Positions 49,548 through 58,700 of a DNA stretch of 64,000 nucleotides are shown piece after piece. Position 1 is the first letter of the stretch. Every line of letters begins with the position of its first letter. The position numbers were made by a program, and so were the translations under genes. This stretch comes from Salegentibacter mishustinae (lineage in GTDB: Bacteria > Bacteroidota > Bacteroidia > Flavobacteriales > Flavobacteriaceae), in NCBI RefSeq assembly GCF_002900095.1, contig NZ_LLKN01000002.1:1240001-1304000 (forward strand). The letters run 5' to 3'. The notes below the pieces were generated by a model. It saw nothing but the letters and a program-made list of their open reading frames with translations. It was not told the origin of the DNA and searched no databases.

Positions 49548-50972
49548 ATGAGTCTGAGAAATCCTGTTTTAGAAATCGAACCTGGAAAACCATTCGAAAA
49601 TTGTAAATTAGAAAGAGAGAAATATTCCGATGTTTTAACAGAAATTGTTAGTAGCTACTATGACGGGTTTGTACTAGCAATTAATAACAGGTGGGGTGAA
49701 GGAAAAACTACCTTCGTAAAGATGTGGCAGCAAGCATTGATAGATAAAAAATTTCAAACAGTTTATTTCAATGCTTGGGAAAATGATTTTGAGGATAATC
49801 CATTAACTGCTTTGATGGGAGAGTTGAAAACTCTTACAAACAAAGAAACTGAACCGAAATTTCAGAAAGCACTTAAAAATGCTTCGATTCTAACTACTCA
49901 TATAGCACCCGTTTTGGCACAAGCATTAGTCGATAAATATGTCGTTGATACGAAAGGAATAAAAGACATAATTGTCAATGCCTCCAAAGGTTTAGCAGAT
50001 ATTTTCGAAAATGATGTAAATAACTACCAAAAGAAAAAAGTAGGAATATCGAACTTCAAAAAAAGTCTAGCAAAATTTATTGCGGACAGTAATAATGGAA
50101 AACCTATAATATTCATAATTGATGAGTTAGATAGATGTCGCCCCAATTATGCCGTTAGTATCTTGGAGCAAATCAAACACTTTTTCTCTGTACCCAATAT
50201 CGTATTCGTACTTTCAATTGATAAAAAACAATTAGGAAATGCTATTAGAGGAGTTTACGGGAGTGATAGAATAAATTCGGATGAATATTTAAGAAGATTT
50301 ATTGATGTAGAATATTCGATTCCTAGACCTCCAAACGATTTATTTTATAAATACCTAATTGACAAATTGAATTTTGATGAGTTTTTCCAATCCCCAGAAA
50401 GAAAAAAGTATCGAGAACTAGTTGATGACAAAGAAAGATTTTTAAATACGTGTCGACTCCTATTTAATAATTCGAATATTGTTCTTCGTCAACAAGAACG
50501 AATTTTAATTTTGTCAAGGTTGTCCCTTAGAACATATACTTTCAATAATTATGTTTATCCTTCAGTTTATTTAGTCTTGATCTATATTAAAATTCTCAAG
50601 GATGAATTTTATCAAAAAATAATTAGTAAGAAACTTTCATTTTCAGAATTACAAAATGAATTATTTAATTTGTTTGCAGACTCTGTTACAGATAGAAATC
50701 GAAGAGAGATTATGTTTATTGAAGTTTATTTTTTGATGTTCTATAATAATTTCAAATATGAACATCACGAAAAAAGAGAACTATATGACCGGGGAGAAAG
50801 TTTTGAGGATAAGGACAAAAAACTACTCATTCATTCAATGTTTGGAAAGGACTATGATTCAGAATTTCTCTTTACAATAATAAATATAGAAAGAGCAAAT
50901 TATAATTCTAATTCTTTTAGTTTGGAACACATAATCAAAAAAATAGATTTGCTGGAATCACTTAAAGCATAA
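49548..50972 (+). CDS. KAP-family P-loop NTPase
   Basis: 474 residues. Walker A is NNRWGEGKTTF (about 46-56) and Walker B is IIFIIDELDRCRPNYAV (about 187-203), the order and wording of the KAP family (VILEQIKHFF follows). Most KAP NTPases have two membrane helices between the motifs; here that stretch (THIAPVLAQALVDKYV) is only mildly hydrophobic, so the protein is probably soluble. KAP NTPases are often part of phage-defence or conflict loci. A TAAATTTG -7 box (49480-49487) lies upstream, and an intergenic repeat element follows the stop. Confidence 0.85.
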   Translation: MSLRNPVLEIEPGKPFENCKLEREKYSDVLTEIVSSYYDGFVLAINNRWGEGKTTFVKMWQQALIDKKFQTVYFNAWENDFEDNPLTALMGELKTLTNKETEPKFQKALKNASILTTHIAPVLAQALVDKYVVDTKGIKDIIVNASKGLADIFENDVNNYQKKKVGISNFKKSLAKFIADSNNGKPIIFIIDELDRCRPNYAVSILEQIKHFFSVPNIVFVLSIDKKQLGNAIRGVYGSDRINSDEYLRRFIDVEYSIPRPPNDLFYKYLIDKLNFDEFFQSPERKKYRELVDDKERFLNTCRLLFNNSNIVLRQQERILILSRLSLRTYTFNNYVYPSVYLVLIYIKILKDEFYQKIISKKLSFSELQNELFNLFADSVTDRNRREIMFIEVYFLMFYNNFKYEHHEKRELYDRGESFEDKDKKLLIHSMFGKDYDSEFLFTIINIERANYNSNSFSLEHIIKKIDLLESLKA

Positions 50973-50983
50973 AAGACAGCAGC

Positions 50984-51113
50984 TATGTCGGTTATAGAAA
51001 ACAGCGGGTTTTGCCGAAAAAGTTCAATTTTAGAAAGCAAGAAAGAAAATGATTAAGCCGGAAAGTCCGTGTACCAAATAGAGCTATCTGAAAACAGTTA
51101 GCGTTGTACACTA
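50984..51113 (+). repeat. Intergenic cassette-type element, copy A
   Basis: Begins 12 bases after the KAP stop. Shares AGCGGGTTTT-n-CGAAAAA, AATTTTAGAAAGCAAG and TTAAGCCGG-n-TCCG with copies at 61531 and 63495, in that order and spacing. It ends with CAGTTAGCGTTGTACAC near the next gene. Confidence 0.6.
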
Positions 51114-51135
51114 TTTTTATCAAAATTTAATTTCA

Positions 51136-52212
51136 ATGAAAGTTAAAATTCTACTGCTATTTACCTTAATATTTACTTCTACATATTCTCAATCTACCAA
51201 TTCTCAAATTAAAAATTATTTAGATAGCGTTGATGATTCAGATTTTTCAGGAGCAATACTAGTAGCTCAAAAGGATAAAATAATTGCCGAAAGGGCTTAT
51301 GGATTTTCAAGTATAGAATACGATGCCGAAAACAAAACTGATACTAAATTTAATATAGCTTCCATCACAAAAATGTTTACCGCTGTGGCAGCTTTACAAC
51401 TTTATGAGCAGGGGAAAATAGCGCTTAAGAAACCAATAGGGGAGTATCTACCAGATTACCCAAATAAGACTGTTAGGAATTCCGTTACAGTCCATCAACT
51501 CTTAACACATACTTCGGGATTCAACAATTTCTATGTTACTGATTTAGATAAAATCAGGCATTTAGAATATGAAGAAATTTCTGACTTCGTTCCGCTATTT
51601 GTAAATGACACGTTACTATCTAAACCAGGAACTAGATATGACTATAGCGGCACTGGATTCGTGGTTCTAGGTTTAATAGTTGAGAAAGTTTCCGGAGAAA
51701 ATTATTATGATTATATAAGGAAGCATATTCTTGAACCCTCAGATATGATGGCAACATCAGAAATCCAAGTAGACTCTATCGTTAAAAATAAAGCAAGCGG
51801 ATATACTTCACAATTTGGTCAAAATAAAGCTTTAAAGAAAAATGAGTATTACTTAACGAAAGCATCCCCCGCTGGATTCTACTATTCTACAACAGAAGAT
51901 TTATTTAAGTTCTCGAAAGCGCTGAGAAATCATAAATTATTAAATAAGGAAACAACAGATTTGATGTTGGAGCCAAAAGTAAAGGGATATAACACCTATC
52001 TAGGATATGGGATAGATATTGATAATAGATACAACCAAACTATAATTGGTCACAGCGGCGGATGGTATGGAATCCATTGTGAATTAATGGATTTTATGGA
52101 AGATGATTATACAGTAGTTATTTTATCAAATATTGATGATGGTGGGAAAAAAGGAGCTTCAAAAGTAGCAGATTTCTTTAAGAATTTGCTCGCCGATAAA
52201 GAATTGAACTAA
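51136..52212 (+). CDS. Exported serine hydrolase, beta-lactamase/class C-like
   Basis: 358 residues with a signal peptide (KILLLFTLIFTSTYSQ). The SxxK motif is Ser76-x-x-Lys79 (IASITKMFTAV), the YxN-equivalent is Tyr170-Ser-Gly (YDYSGTGF) and the KTG-equivalent is His306-Ser-Gly (GHSGGWYG). These are the motifs of the class C beta-lactamase-like, DD-peptidase and esterase family. Substrate unknown; it is not a proven lactamase. Confidence 0.88.
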   Translation: MKVKILLLFTLIFTSTYSQSTNSQIKNYLDSVDDSDFSGAILVAQKDKIIAERAYGFSSIEYDAENKTDTKFNIASITKMFTAVAALQLYEQGKIALKKPIGEYLPDYPNKTVRNSVTVHQLLTHTSGFNNFYVTDLDKIRHLEYEEISDFVPLFVNDTLLSKPGTRYDYSGTGFVVLGLIVEKVSGENYYDYIRKHILEPSDMMATSEIQVDSIVKNKASGYTSQFGQNKALKKNEYYLTKASPAGFYYSTTEDLFKFSKALRNHKLLNKETTDLMLEPKVKGYNTYLGYGIDIDNRYNQTIIGHSGGWYGIHCELMDFMEDDYTVVILSNIDDGGKKGASKVADFFKNLLADKELN

Positions 52213-52315
52213 TTAATAGGTAACTAAAAAAGGTAGCCTTTCTAGATATGGAGGGGAATTCCTTGATTTAAAAGTGATATTTGAAAGATGAATATAAAAT
52301 TAAAATGCTTTTTAT

Positions 52316-52978
52316 ATGCTTCAAAGTAACCCAACGAAGAAAGGTACAGGAATCGAATTGTGGGGGGATTACGGTGACTTAACGAGTCTTTATGAAACCA
52401 TTCACAAAATAGGAGAAAGACTAAATGAATACAAAAAAGAAGAAAAGGGACAGTCAGATATAATAATGGGCTTTGCTTATGAGGTTCGCAAAGCATTCCA
52501 GTATTCAAGGATGAAAGAAAAATTTATTTTTGATTCTGAAAACAAGGTTGAATATTTTGGCTTTAAATATTTATGGACAGATTTACTTTATTTAATTTCT
52601 GTTCTTCGCTATAATGCTGGATATGCAGTATTAGATGGAATAGATCAAGCTAATCTTTATATTTTGGAACATAGCTGTAAAAAGGCTTTGTTTGATTACG
52701 ATCCGCAAGGTGCACAGCAGATTCAACATTTTATAGGGCAAAAAATTGATATACATAATTACCTGGTTTTTTTAGTACTTCAGGGTATTAATATAGAATA
52801 TTTAGGCAAGACCCCGGGGAAAAGAAGATTTAGAGGGATACCTAATTTATTAATTGCATACTCCCCATTTTCCCCAGCATATAAAATGTGGAAATCTGAT
52901 ATGGAAAGTAGTGCTAAGGCTTTAAAATGTGAAGTGCACGAAATAGGTTATGATAATTATCCGGAAATAGTGTGGTAG
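52316..52978 (+). CDS. Hypothetical protein (DUF6904-like)
   Basis: 220 residues, no signal or membrane segment. It opens MLQSNPTKKGTGIELWGDYGDLTSLYETIHKI and has an aromatic, helical body (FGFKYLWTDLLYLISVLRYNAGY, QQIQHFIGQKIDIHNYLVFLVLQGINIEYLGKTPGKRRFRGIPNLL). I believe it belongs to DUF6904, but the name is from memory and unverified. No catalytic motif is evident. It stands alone in the array. Confidence 0.7.
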   Translation: MLQSNPTKKGTGIELWGDYGDLTSLYETIHKIGERLNEYKKEEKGQSDIIMGFAYEVRKAFQYSRMKEKFIFDSENKVEYFGFKYLWTDLLYLISVLRYNAGYAVLDGIDQANLYILEHSCKKALFDYDPQGAQQIQHFIGQKIDIHNYLVFLVLQGINIEYLGKTPGKRRFRGIPNLLIAYSPFSPAYKMWKSDMESSAKALKCEVHEIGYDNYPEIVW

Positions 52979-53334
52979 AAAAAGTAATTAACCCTTGAAA
53001 AAAAGAGATAATCAATCTCTTTTCGTTTGCGATAACCGGAGACCTTTGGACACAGGAAAAAATAAAATTAGAGCATAAAGACTGGAAAATTCTACCATAA
53101 CTAAATACTGTATTTGAAAATGAATTATTTGTTCATGAAAACCTTGATCCTTTTTTTGATAAATTGGTACCGAGAAACAATTAACCACTACTCGGGGATT
53201 TGAATGTTCATGTGTAGATATTCTCGACGATTTTGCTTGAAAATAACAGCGCAAACGTATAGAATATAAAAGGATTATATAGAGTTAATAATTGTTTGTT
53301 CAGGCTGAAAATAATCCAAATCTAAATTTACAAT
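52979..53334. other. Gap with a 15-bp repeat
   Basis: AAAGTAATTAACCCT lies directly after the DUF6904-like stop (52981-52995) and again after the GNAT stop (53878-53892). A small palindrome (AGAGATAATCAATCTCT) follows the first copy. A minus-strand frame at 53012-53254 has no protein features and was not called. Confidence 0.5.
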
Positions 53335-53853
53335 TTGAAGGAAATTGCAAGCATAAAAACCGACCGACTTTTACTAAGAGCGATAAGATCATCTGATCTT
53401 GTGAACATCTATAAAGGGCTTTCCAATCTGGAGGTAATCAAACATTACGGGGTAAGCTTTGAAAGTCTGGAAGCTACAAAAGAGCAAATGGACTGGTTTG
53501 CTGGTTCCAAGCAATTTTGGTGGGCAATTTGCTCTCCTAATAATATATTCTATGGAGCTGGCGGTTTAAATGATTTATCTATAGAACATAAAAAGGCAGA
53601 GATCGGACTTTGGTTAATGCCTGATTTTTGGGGTAAGGGAATTATGACAGAAGTAATGCCATTAATTTGCAGTTACGGTTTTGAAAAACTTGGAATTCAT
53701 CGCATAGAAGGTTTTGTAAATACCGATAATAAAAACTGTAAAAAGGCTATGGCAAAACTCGATTTTCAGCACGAAGGAACGATGAAAGAGTGCGAAGTAA
53801 AAAACGGTCAATTTGTAAGTGTTGATATTTACGCAAAGCTAAAGACCAGCTAG
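53335..53853 (+). CDS. GNAT acetyltransferase, RimJ/RimL type
   Basis: 172 residues, from TTG at 53335; no ATG fits the conserved N-terminus (SIKTDRLLLRAIRSSDLVNIYKGLSN). The acetyl-CoA loop reads GLWLMPDFWGKGIMTEVMPLICSYGFEKLGIHRIEGFVNTDNKNCKKAMAKLDFQHEGTMKECEV, the RimJ/RimL form. These acetylate protein N-termini or small amines, including antibiotics. It resembles the GNAT at 54832 in layout but is not a close copy. Confidence 0.85.
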   Translation: MKEIASIKTDRLLLRAIRSSDLVNIYKGLSNLEVIKHYGVSFESLEATKEQMDWFAGSKQFWWAICSPNNIFYGAGGLNDLSIEHKKAEIGLWLMPDFWGKGIMTEVMPLICSYGFEKLGIHRIEGFVNTDNKNCKKAMAKLDFQHEGTMKECEVKNGQFVSVDIYAKLKTS

Positions 53854-53877
53854 TGATCCGTTTATAGCAAAAAGAAT

Positions 53878-53905
53878 AAAGTAATTAACCCTACTGCTAG
53901 TGTCA
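53878..53905 (+). repeat. Partial copy of the intergenic element (3' end), with 15-bp repeat
   Basis: AAAGTAATTAACCCT (second copy) followed by ACTGCTAGTGTCAAC, which resembles the 3' end of the element at 61531-61660 (ACCGCTAGTGTTAA). It suggests the remains of a deleted cassette. Confidence 0.45.
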
Positions 53906-53929
53906 ACCTAGGTTAGAACCTCTCAACTG

Positions 53930-54037
53930 GTCTTTAAATTTTATGAAAAACTAGGTTTTCAATTAATTAAAGTGAAAAAAGATTTCTGGGCGAAAGGATA
54001 TGCTCTATATGAACTGGAAATAAAGCTTATTTGTTAA
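53930..54037 (+). pseudogene. C-terminal remnant of a GNAT acetyltransferase
   Basis: An open stretch of 35 codons reads [22 protein letters not shown] and ends in [12 protein letters not shown] and stop. FYEKLGFQ is the conserved end of GNAT domains. It has no start and only the last helix and strand of a domain, so it is a decayed acetyltransferase, unrelated in detail to the two intact ones. Confidence 0.6.
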
Positions 54038-54080
54038 GCTCATTGTTAAAGCAAAGATGGGCATTACATAAAAAACTAAA

Positions 54081-54776
54081 ATGATAGATATTATTGATTT
54101 GAGTCAGGAGATTTATGAAGGAATGCCGGTTTTTAAAGATCTACCACAGGTTAAAATGACCATACATAATTCTCATGAAGAATGGAGTGGAATTAAAAAC
54201 CCAGAAAAGAAAACACCAGCCGTACATAAGTTAGAATTAGGCGAGCACACCGGGACGCACGTTGATGCTATAAATCATATGGCAAAACAATATGAAGGGC
54301 AATCAATAGATACCATGCCTTTGTCTATGTTTTACACAGAAGGAATTTGTCTGGATTTTTCCCATAAAAACTTAAAAGAATTAATTGAGCCTGAAGAAAT
54401 TGAATCAGCGTGTTTAAAATCAAAAATAGAAATTAAAAAAGGGGATACGGTTCTACTTTATACTGATCATTATCGTAAATATTTTAATACCGAAAATTGG
54501 GGTAGTGGTCCTGGAATATCAGCCTCTTGTGCAAAGTGGTTAGGGGAGAAGAGAATCTTTGCTTTTGGTGTAGAAACAATGTCTCCTGGAGTATCTGGAA
54601 TTTCAAATAGAGAAGTACATCATATTTGTGGGGAAATGAAATTTACCCACTACGAAAATATGGTGAATTTATATAAATTGATAGGAAGAGGAAGATTTCG
54701 CTTTATAGGATTACCACTAAAAATACGTGGTGGTACAGGTTCGCCAGTTCGAGCTGTGGCTGTATTTGAGAATTAG
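54081..54776 (+). CDS. Cyclase-family protein (kynurenine formamidase-like)
   Basis: 231 residues. The metal motif HxGTHxD is His56-Thr-Gly-Thr-His60-Val-Asp62 (GEHTGTHVDAINH), with LSQEIYEGMPVF near the N-terminus and VSGISNREVHHICGEM later. This is the cyclase/KynB metal hydrolase fold. Kynurenine formamide is the best-known substrate, but the family also holds other amidases and lactonases, and no kynurenine genes are nearby. Confidence 0.85.
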   Translation: MIDIIDLSQEIYEGMPVFKDLPQVKMTIHNSHEEWSGIKNPEKKTPAVHKLELGEHTGTHVDAINHMAKQYEGQSIDTMPLSMFYTEGICLDFSHKNLKELIEPEEIESACLKSKIEIKKGDTVLLYTDHYRKYFNTENWGSGPGISASCAKWLGEKRIFAFGVETMSPGVSGISNREVHHICGEMKFTHYENMVNLYKLIGRGRFRFIGLPLKIRGGTGSPVRAVAVFEN

Positions 54777-54831
54777 AAGCTAATCACTTGTGTATTGATA
54801 ATACCTTTATTGAAAATTTTAAAATTCCCTT

Positions 54832-55392
54832 ATGATTATTGAATTTCAAACTAATCGCCTACTCATATCACCTATTTCCTTATCAGATTTAGATAAGATA
54901 CATAGTTTACATTCGCTTCCCGAAACTGATAAATTCAATACGCTAGGAATTCCTGAAAATATTAATCAAACAGAAAAAATAATTGGAGATTGGATTGAAA
55001 AGAATAGCAATCCAGAAAAGAGAAATCTTACATTTAAAGTGGAATTATTGGAAAACGAATTGTTTCTTGGTTTGATATCATTGAATTTGGGTAAACCTAA
55101 ATTTAAAAATGCAGAAGTTTGGTATAAATTTCATTCTGATTTTTGGAATAAAGGCTATGCGACAGAATCTTTAAATAGAATCTTAACTTTCGGATTTGAG
55201 GAACTTAAACTACATAGGATTGAAGCTGGATGCGCAGTAAATAATATAGGCAGTATTCGTACCTTAGAAAAAGTAGGTATGCTTAAAGAGGGGAGAAAAA
55301 GAAAAGTTTTACCCCTTAAAAACGGTTGGTCTGATACTTTTGAATATGCTATTTTAGCAACTGATTATAGTAATACATCTAATATATCTTAA
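54832..55392 (+). CDS. GNAT acetyltransferase, RimJ/RimL type
   Basis: 186 residues: FQTNRLLISPISLSDLDKIHSLHSLPETDKFNTLG at the N-terminus and the acetyl-CoA loop KFHSDFWNKGYATESLNRILTFGFEELKLHRIEAGCAVNNIGSIRTLEKVGMLKEG. It lies 55 bases after the cyclase gene and is probably co-transcribed. Substrate unknown. Confidence 0.87.
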   Translation: MIIEFQTNRLLISPISLSDLDKIHSLHSLPETDKFNTLGIPENINQTEKIIGDWIEKNSNPEKRNLTFKVELLENELFLGLISLNLGKPKFKNAEVWYKFHSDFWNKGYATESLNRILTFGFEELKLHRIEAGCAVNNIGSIRTLEKVGMLKEGRKRKVLPLKNGWSDTFEYAILATDYSNTSNIS

Positions 55393-55532
55393 AAATAGAA
55401 AAGGACCAGAATTATTGCTCCCAAACTAAACGCCAGGCTGGCACCTAGTATAAATCCAATCAAGAGGTTATGTCTTATTTCCTTCTTTATAAAAGATTTT
55501 GGGATGTAATGCTTGTAAAACTCTTCATTCAT
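55389..55532 (-). CDS. Small single-pass membrane protein (47 residues)
   Basis: A minus-strand frame from ATG at 55532 to TAA at 55389 gives 47 residues: a charged N-terminal half (MNEEFYKHYIPKSFIKKEIR) and one clean membrane helix (LLIGFILGASLAFSLGAI). It overlaps the convergent GNAT stop by four bases. The composition looks like a real small inner-membrane protein; no family is recognised. Confidence 0.55.
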   Translation of the reverse strand: MNEEFYKHYIPKSFIKKEIRHNLLIGFILGASLAFSLGAIILVLFYF

Positions 55533-55565
55533 AAAATCGAAATTAAATTATTTGAATGAAATACT

Positions 55566-55581
55566 TTTACGGATTTCCGTA
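55566..55581. promoter_or_regulatory. TACGGATTTCCGTA palindrome, copy 2
   Basis: TTTACGGATTTCCGTA is the reverse complement of 49113-49128 over 16 bases and is also followed by a TAGTTTTTTAT-like stretch. It lies 151-166 bases before the restriction-modification start. Confidence 0.5.
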
Positions 55582-55731
55582 GACCATAGTTTTTTATAAA
55601 AATTCTCTCTTTCTCAGTATTATCTACGATATCTTTAAATTTTTTTCTATTTTTAAGATCTCTTTAACAGAGAACGGGCAAAAGCAACTCCCTACGGTCT
55701 TTTGCACTTATCAACAAACCCCAATTTCTGC

Positions 55732-58700
55732 ATGCAGACGGAACAAGAAATCAATTCTGGTAACCTATCTATACTCAAGCCTCGCAAGGCGCTCAACAAA
55801 GCTTTTCTAAAGGTAAAACCTAACCGTTCCCAAATAGAACAGTTCAAAGAGAACCTTATTCAGTTACTGGATAGGACCAATGATACGGAAAGTGAAGAAT
55901 TTCATAAAAATCTGGTTACCGATTTCCTTAAGAAAACATACTACGATCCCAATCATTTTATAAATACAAAGGGCAGGAATGACCTGGTGATCCATAACGG
56001 AAACAAAGCCAAAAGCAGTGTTGGGGTTATTATAGAAGCAAAGAAGCCTACCAACCGGGCAGAGATGCTGAGCAAGGAGAAGTTGAACGTAAAGGCCTTC
56101 CAGGAGTTGGTGCTTTATTATCTTCGGGAGCGCATTACCCATAAAAACCTGGAAATAAAATATGTGATCGCCACCAACATAAATCAGTGGTTTATTTTTG
56201 ATGCCAATGTTTTTGAAAAGGCGTTTGCACAGAACAAAAAGCTGGTAAGTCAGTTTACCGATTTTGAAGCAGGAAGACTTAGTGGAACAAATACCGACTT
56301 CTTCTATAAGAATATAGCTGAACCTTTTATTTCCGAAAGGAAACAGGAACTGGAGTTTACCTGGTTCGATATTAATAATTACGAAAAGCCACTTCGGAAT
56401 AATAATCCTAAGGATGACAATAAGCTGATTGCCCTTTATAAATTATTGTCGCCGGAACATCTTTTAAAGCTTCCTTTTACTAACGATAGTAACAGCCTCG
56501 ATAAGCGTTTCTATGGCGAGCTACTTCATATTATAGGCTTAACAGAAACCAAACAGGGCGGTAAAAAATTAATTGAACGCCAGAAAGAAGGGCAGCGAAA
56601 TACCGGTTCATTTTTGGAAAATGCCATTATTCAGCTGGATAGTATGGATAAGATAGGCCGTTTGGAAAATGCATCCCAGTTTGGAGAAAACCTCCAGGAA
56701 CGGCTTTTTAATGTTGGGCTGGAACTTAGTATTACCTGGCTAAACAGAATCCTTTTCCTAAAGCTTTTAGAAGCGCAACTGGTCACTTATCACAAAGGAG
56801 ATAGATCTTATGAATTTCTTAGCCTTGACAGAATAAATAATTATGATGATCTAAATAGCTTGTTTTTCCAGGTATTAGCTCGTCAATATTCTGAAAGAAA
56901 TGATGATGTAAAAGCCCTTTTTGAAAAGGTACCGTATCTCAACTCTTCCCTTTTTGAGCCTACAGATATTGAGCACAGCACGCTTTTTATAAGTAATCTT
57001 CGGGACGATAAGACTTTGCCTATTTACAGCGCCACGGTGCTAAAGGATAAAAAAGGGAAAAAACGCAGTGGTGAACTTAACGCCCTGGAATATTTATTTG
57101 AATTCCTTAACGCTTACGACTTTAGCAGTGAAGGCGGGGAGACCATACAGGAAGATAATAAGACCCTCATTAACGCTTCTGTACTGGGACTTATCTTTGA
57201 AAAGATAAATGGCTATAAAGACGGCTCTTTCTTTACGCCCGGCTTTATTACTATGTATATGTGCCGCGAGACCATAAGAAAAGCGGTGGTGCAAAAGTTT
57301 AATGAAGCCAAAGACTGGAATTGTAAAGATCTGGATGAATTATATGATCGTATTGAAGACCGTAAGGAAGCAAATGAACTCATCAATAGCTTAAAGATCT
57401 GTGATCCTGCTGTAGGTTCGGGGCATTTTTTGGTTTCGGCGCTTAATGAAATGATTGCGATTAAGAACGATCTTAATATTCTACAGGATCGGTCAGGAAG
57501 AAGGCTTAAGGAATACCAGGTGGAAGTGGTAAACGATGAACTTATTGTGACCGATGAAGACGGAGAACTTTTTGAATACAATCCTACCGCGAAGGAGAGC
57601 CAGCGTATACAGGAAGCACTTTTTCATGAGAAGCAGAAAATTATTGAGAACTGCCTTTTTGGAGTAGATATCAACCCGAATTCGGTTAAAATATGCCGGC
57701 TCCGGTTGTGGATAGAGTTGCTGAAAAATGCCTACTACAAGAATGAAACGGAACTGGAGACCCTGCCGAATATTGATATTAACATCAAATGCGGAAATTC
57801 CCTTATTTCCCGCTTTGATTTGGATGCCGACTTAAGCAAGGCGCTAAAAGACAGTAAATGGAATATTGACAGCTATCGCAATGCCGTAGATACCTACCGG
57901 AATGCTCAAAACAAGGAGCAAAAGCGGCAGATGGAAAAGATTATCCGGGACATTAAAAGCGATTTTAGGAGTGAGATTTCGGCTAACGATCCCAAGGTGA
58001 AACGCCTGCAAAAAGTAAAAGGCGAGCTCTTTATGATGTCTAACCAAACTCAGATGTTTGAGCTGTCTAAAAGGGGAAAAGCCGCCTGGAATAAAAAGCT
58101 GCAAAAACTCACCAAAGACAGCAAAAAACTGGAAACCGAAATCCAGGAAATAAAAGACAATAAAATTTATGAAAATGCTTTTGAGTGGCGGTTTGAGTTC
58201 CCGGAAGTGTTGGATGAGAACGGGGCTTATGTGGGGTTTGATGTGGTGATTGGAAATCCGCCGTATATAAGAATTCAAGATTTAGTGTCATCTGATAAAG
58301 AGGCTGTAGACTTTTATAATGAGCGGTATGTAACAACTGGAAAAGGAAATTATGATTTGTATGTTCCTTTTGTAGAAAAAGCGATTTCTTTATTATATAG
58401 CAAAGGGATAATGTGCTTTATAATGCCTCATAAATTTATAAATGCCAATTACGGAAGGTCTTTAAAAGGATTTATAGGAGCAGGAAAGCTTCTTGAGAAA
58501 ATTGTTCATTTTGGATCTTCTCAAATATTCGAAGATGCGACCACCTATACCGGTTTGTTCTTTTTATCTAAAAAAGAGAATAAAACAGTCTCTTATTTGG
58601 AGACAGAAGATCTGGAGGAATTTAAAAATGACAGGTTTCTTAGGTTCCAGGAGTCAACAGCATCATTATTAACAGCAGATCAATGGGTTTTTCTAGAACC

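Noticed and set aside
53012-53254. Minus-strand 80-codon frame
   Set aside because: No signal, fold or family; likely chance open frame in an AT-rich gap.
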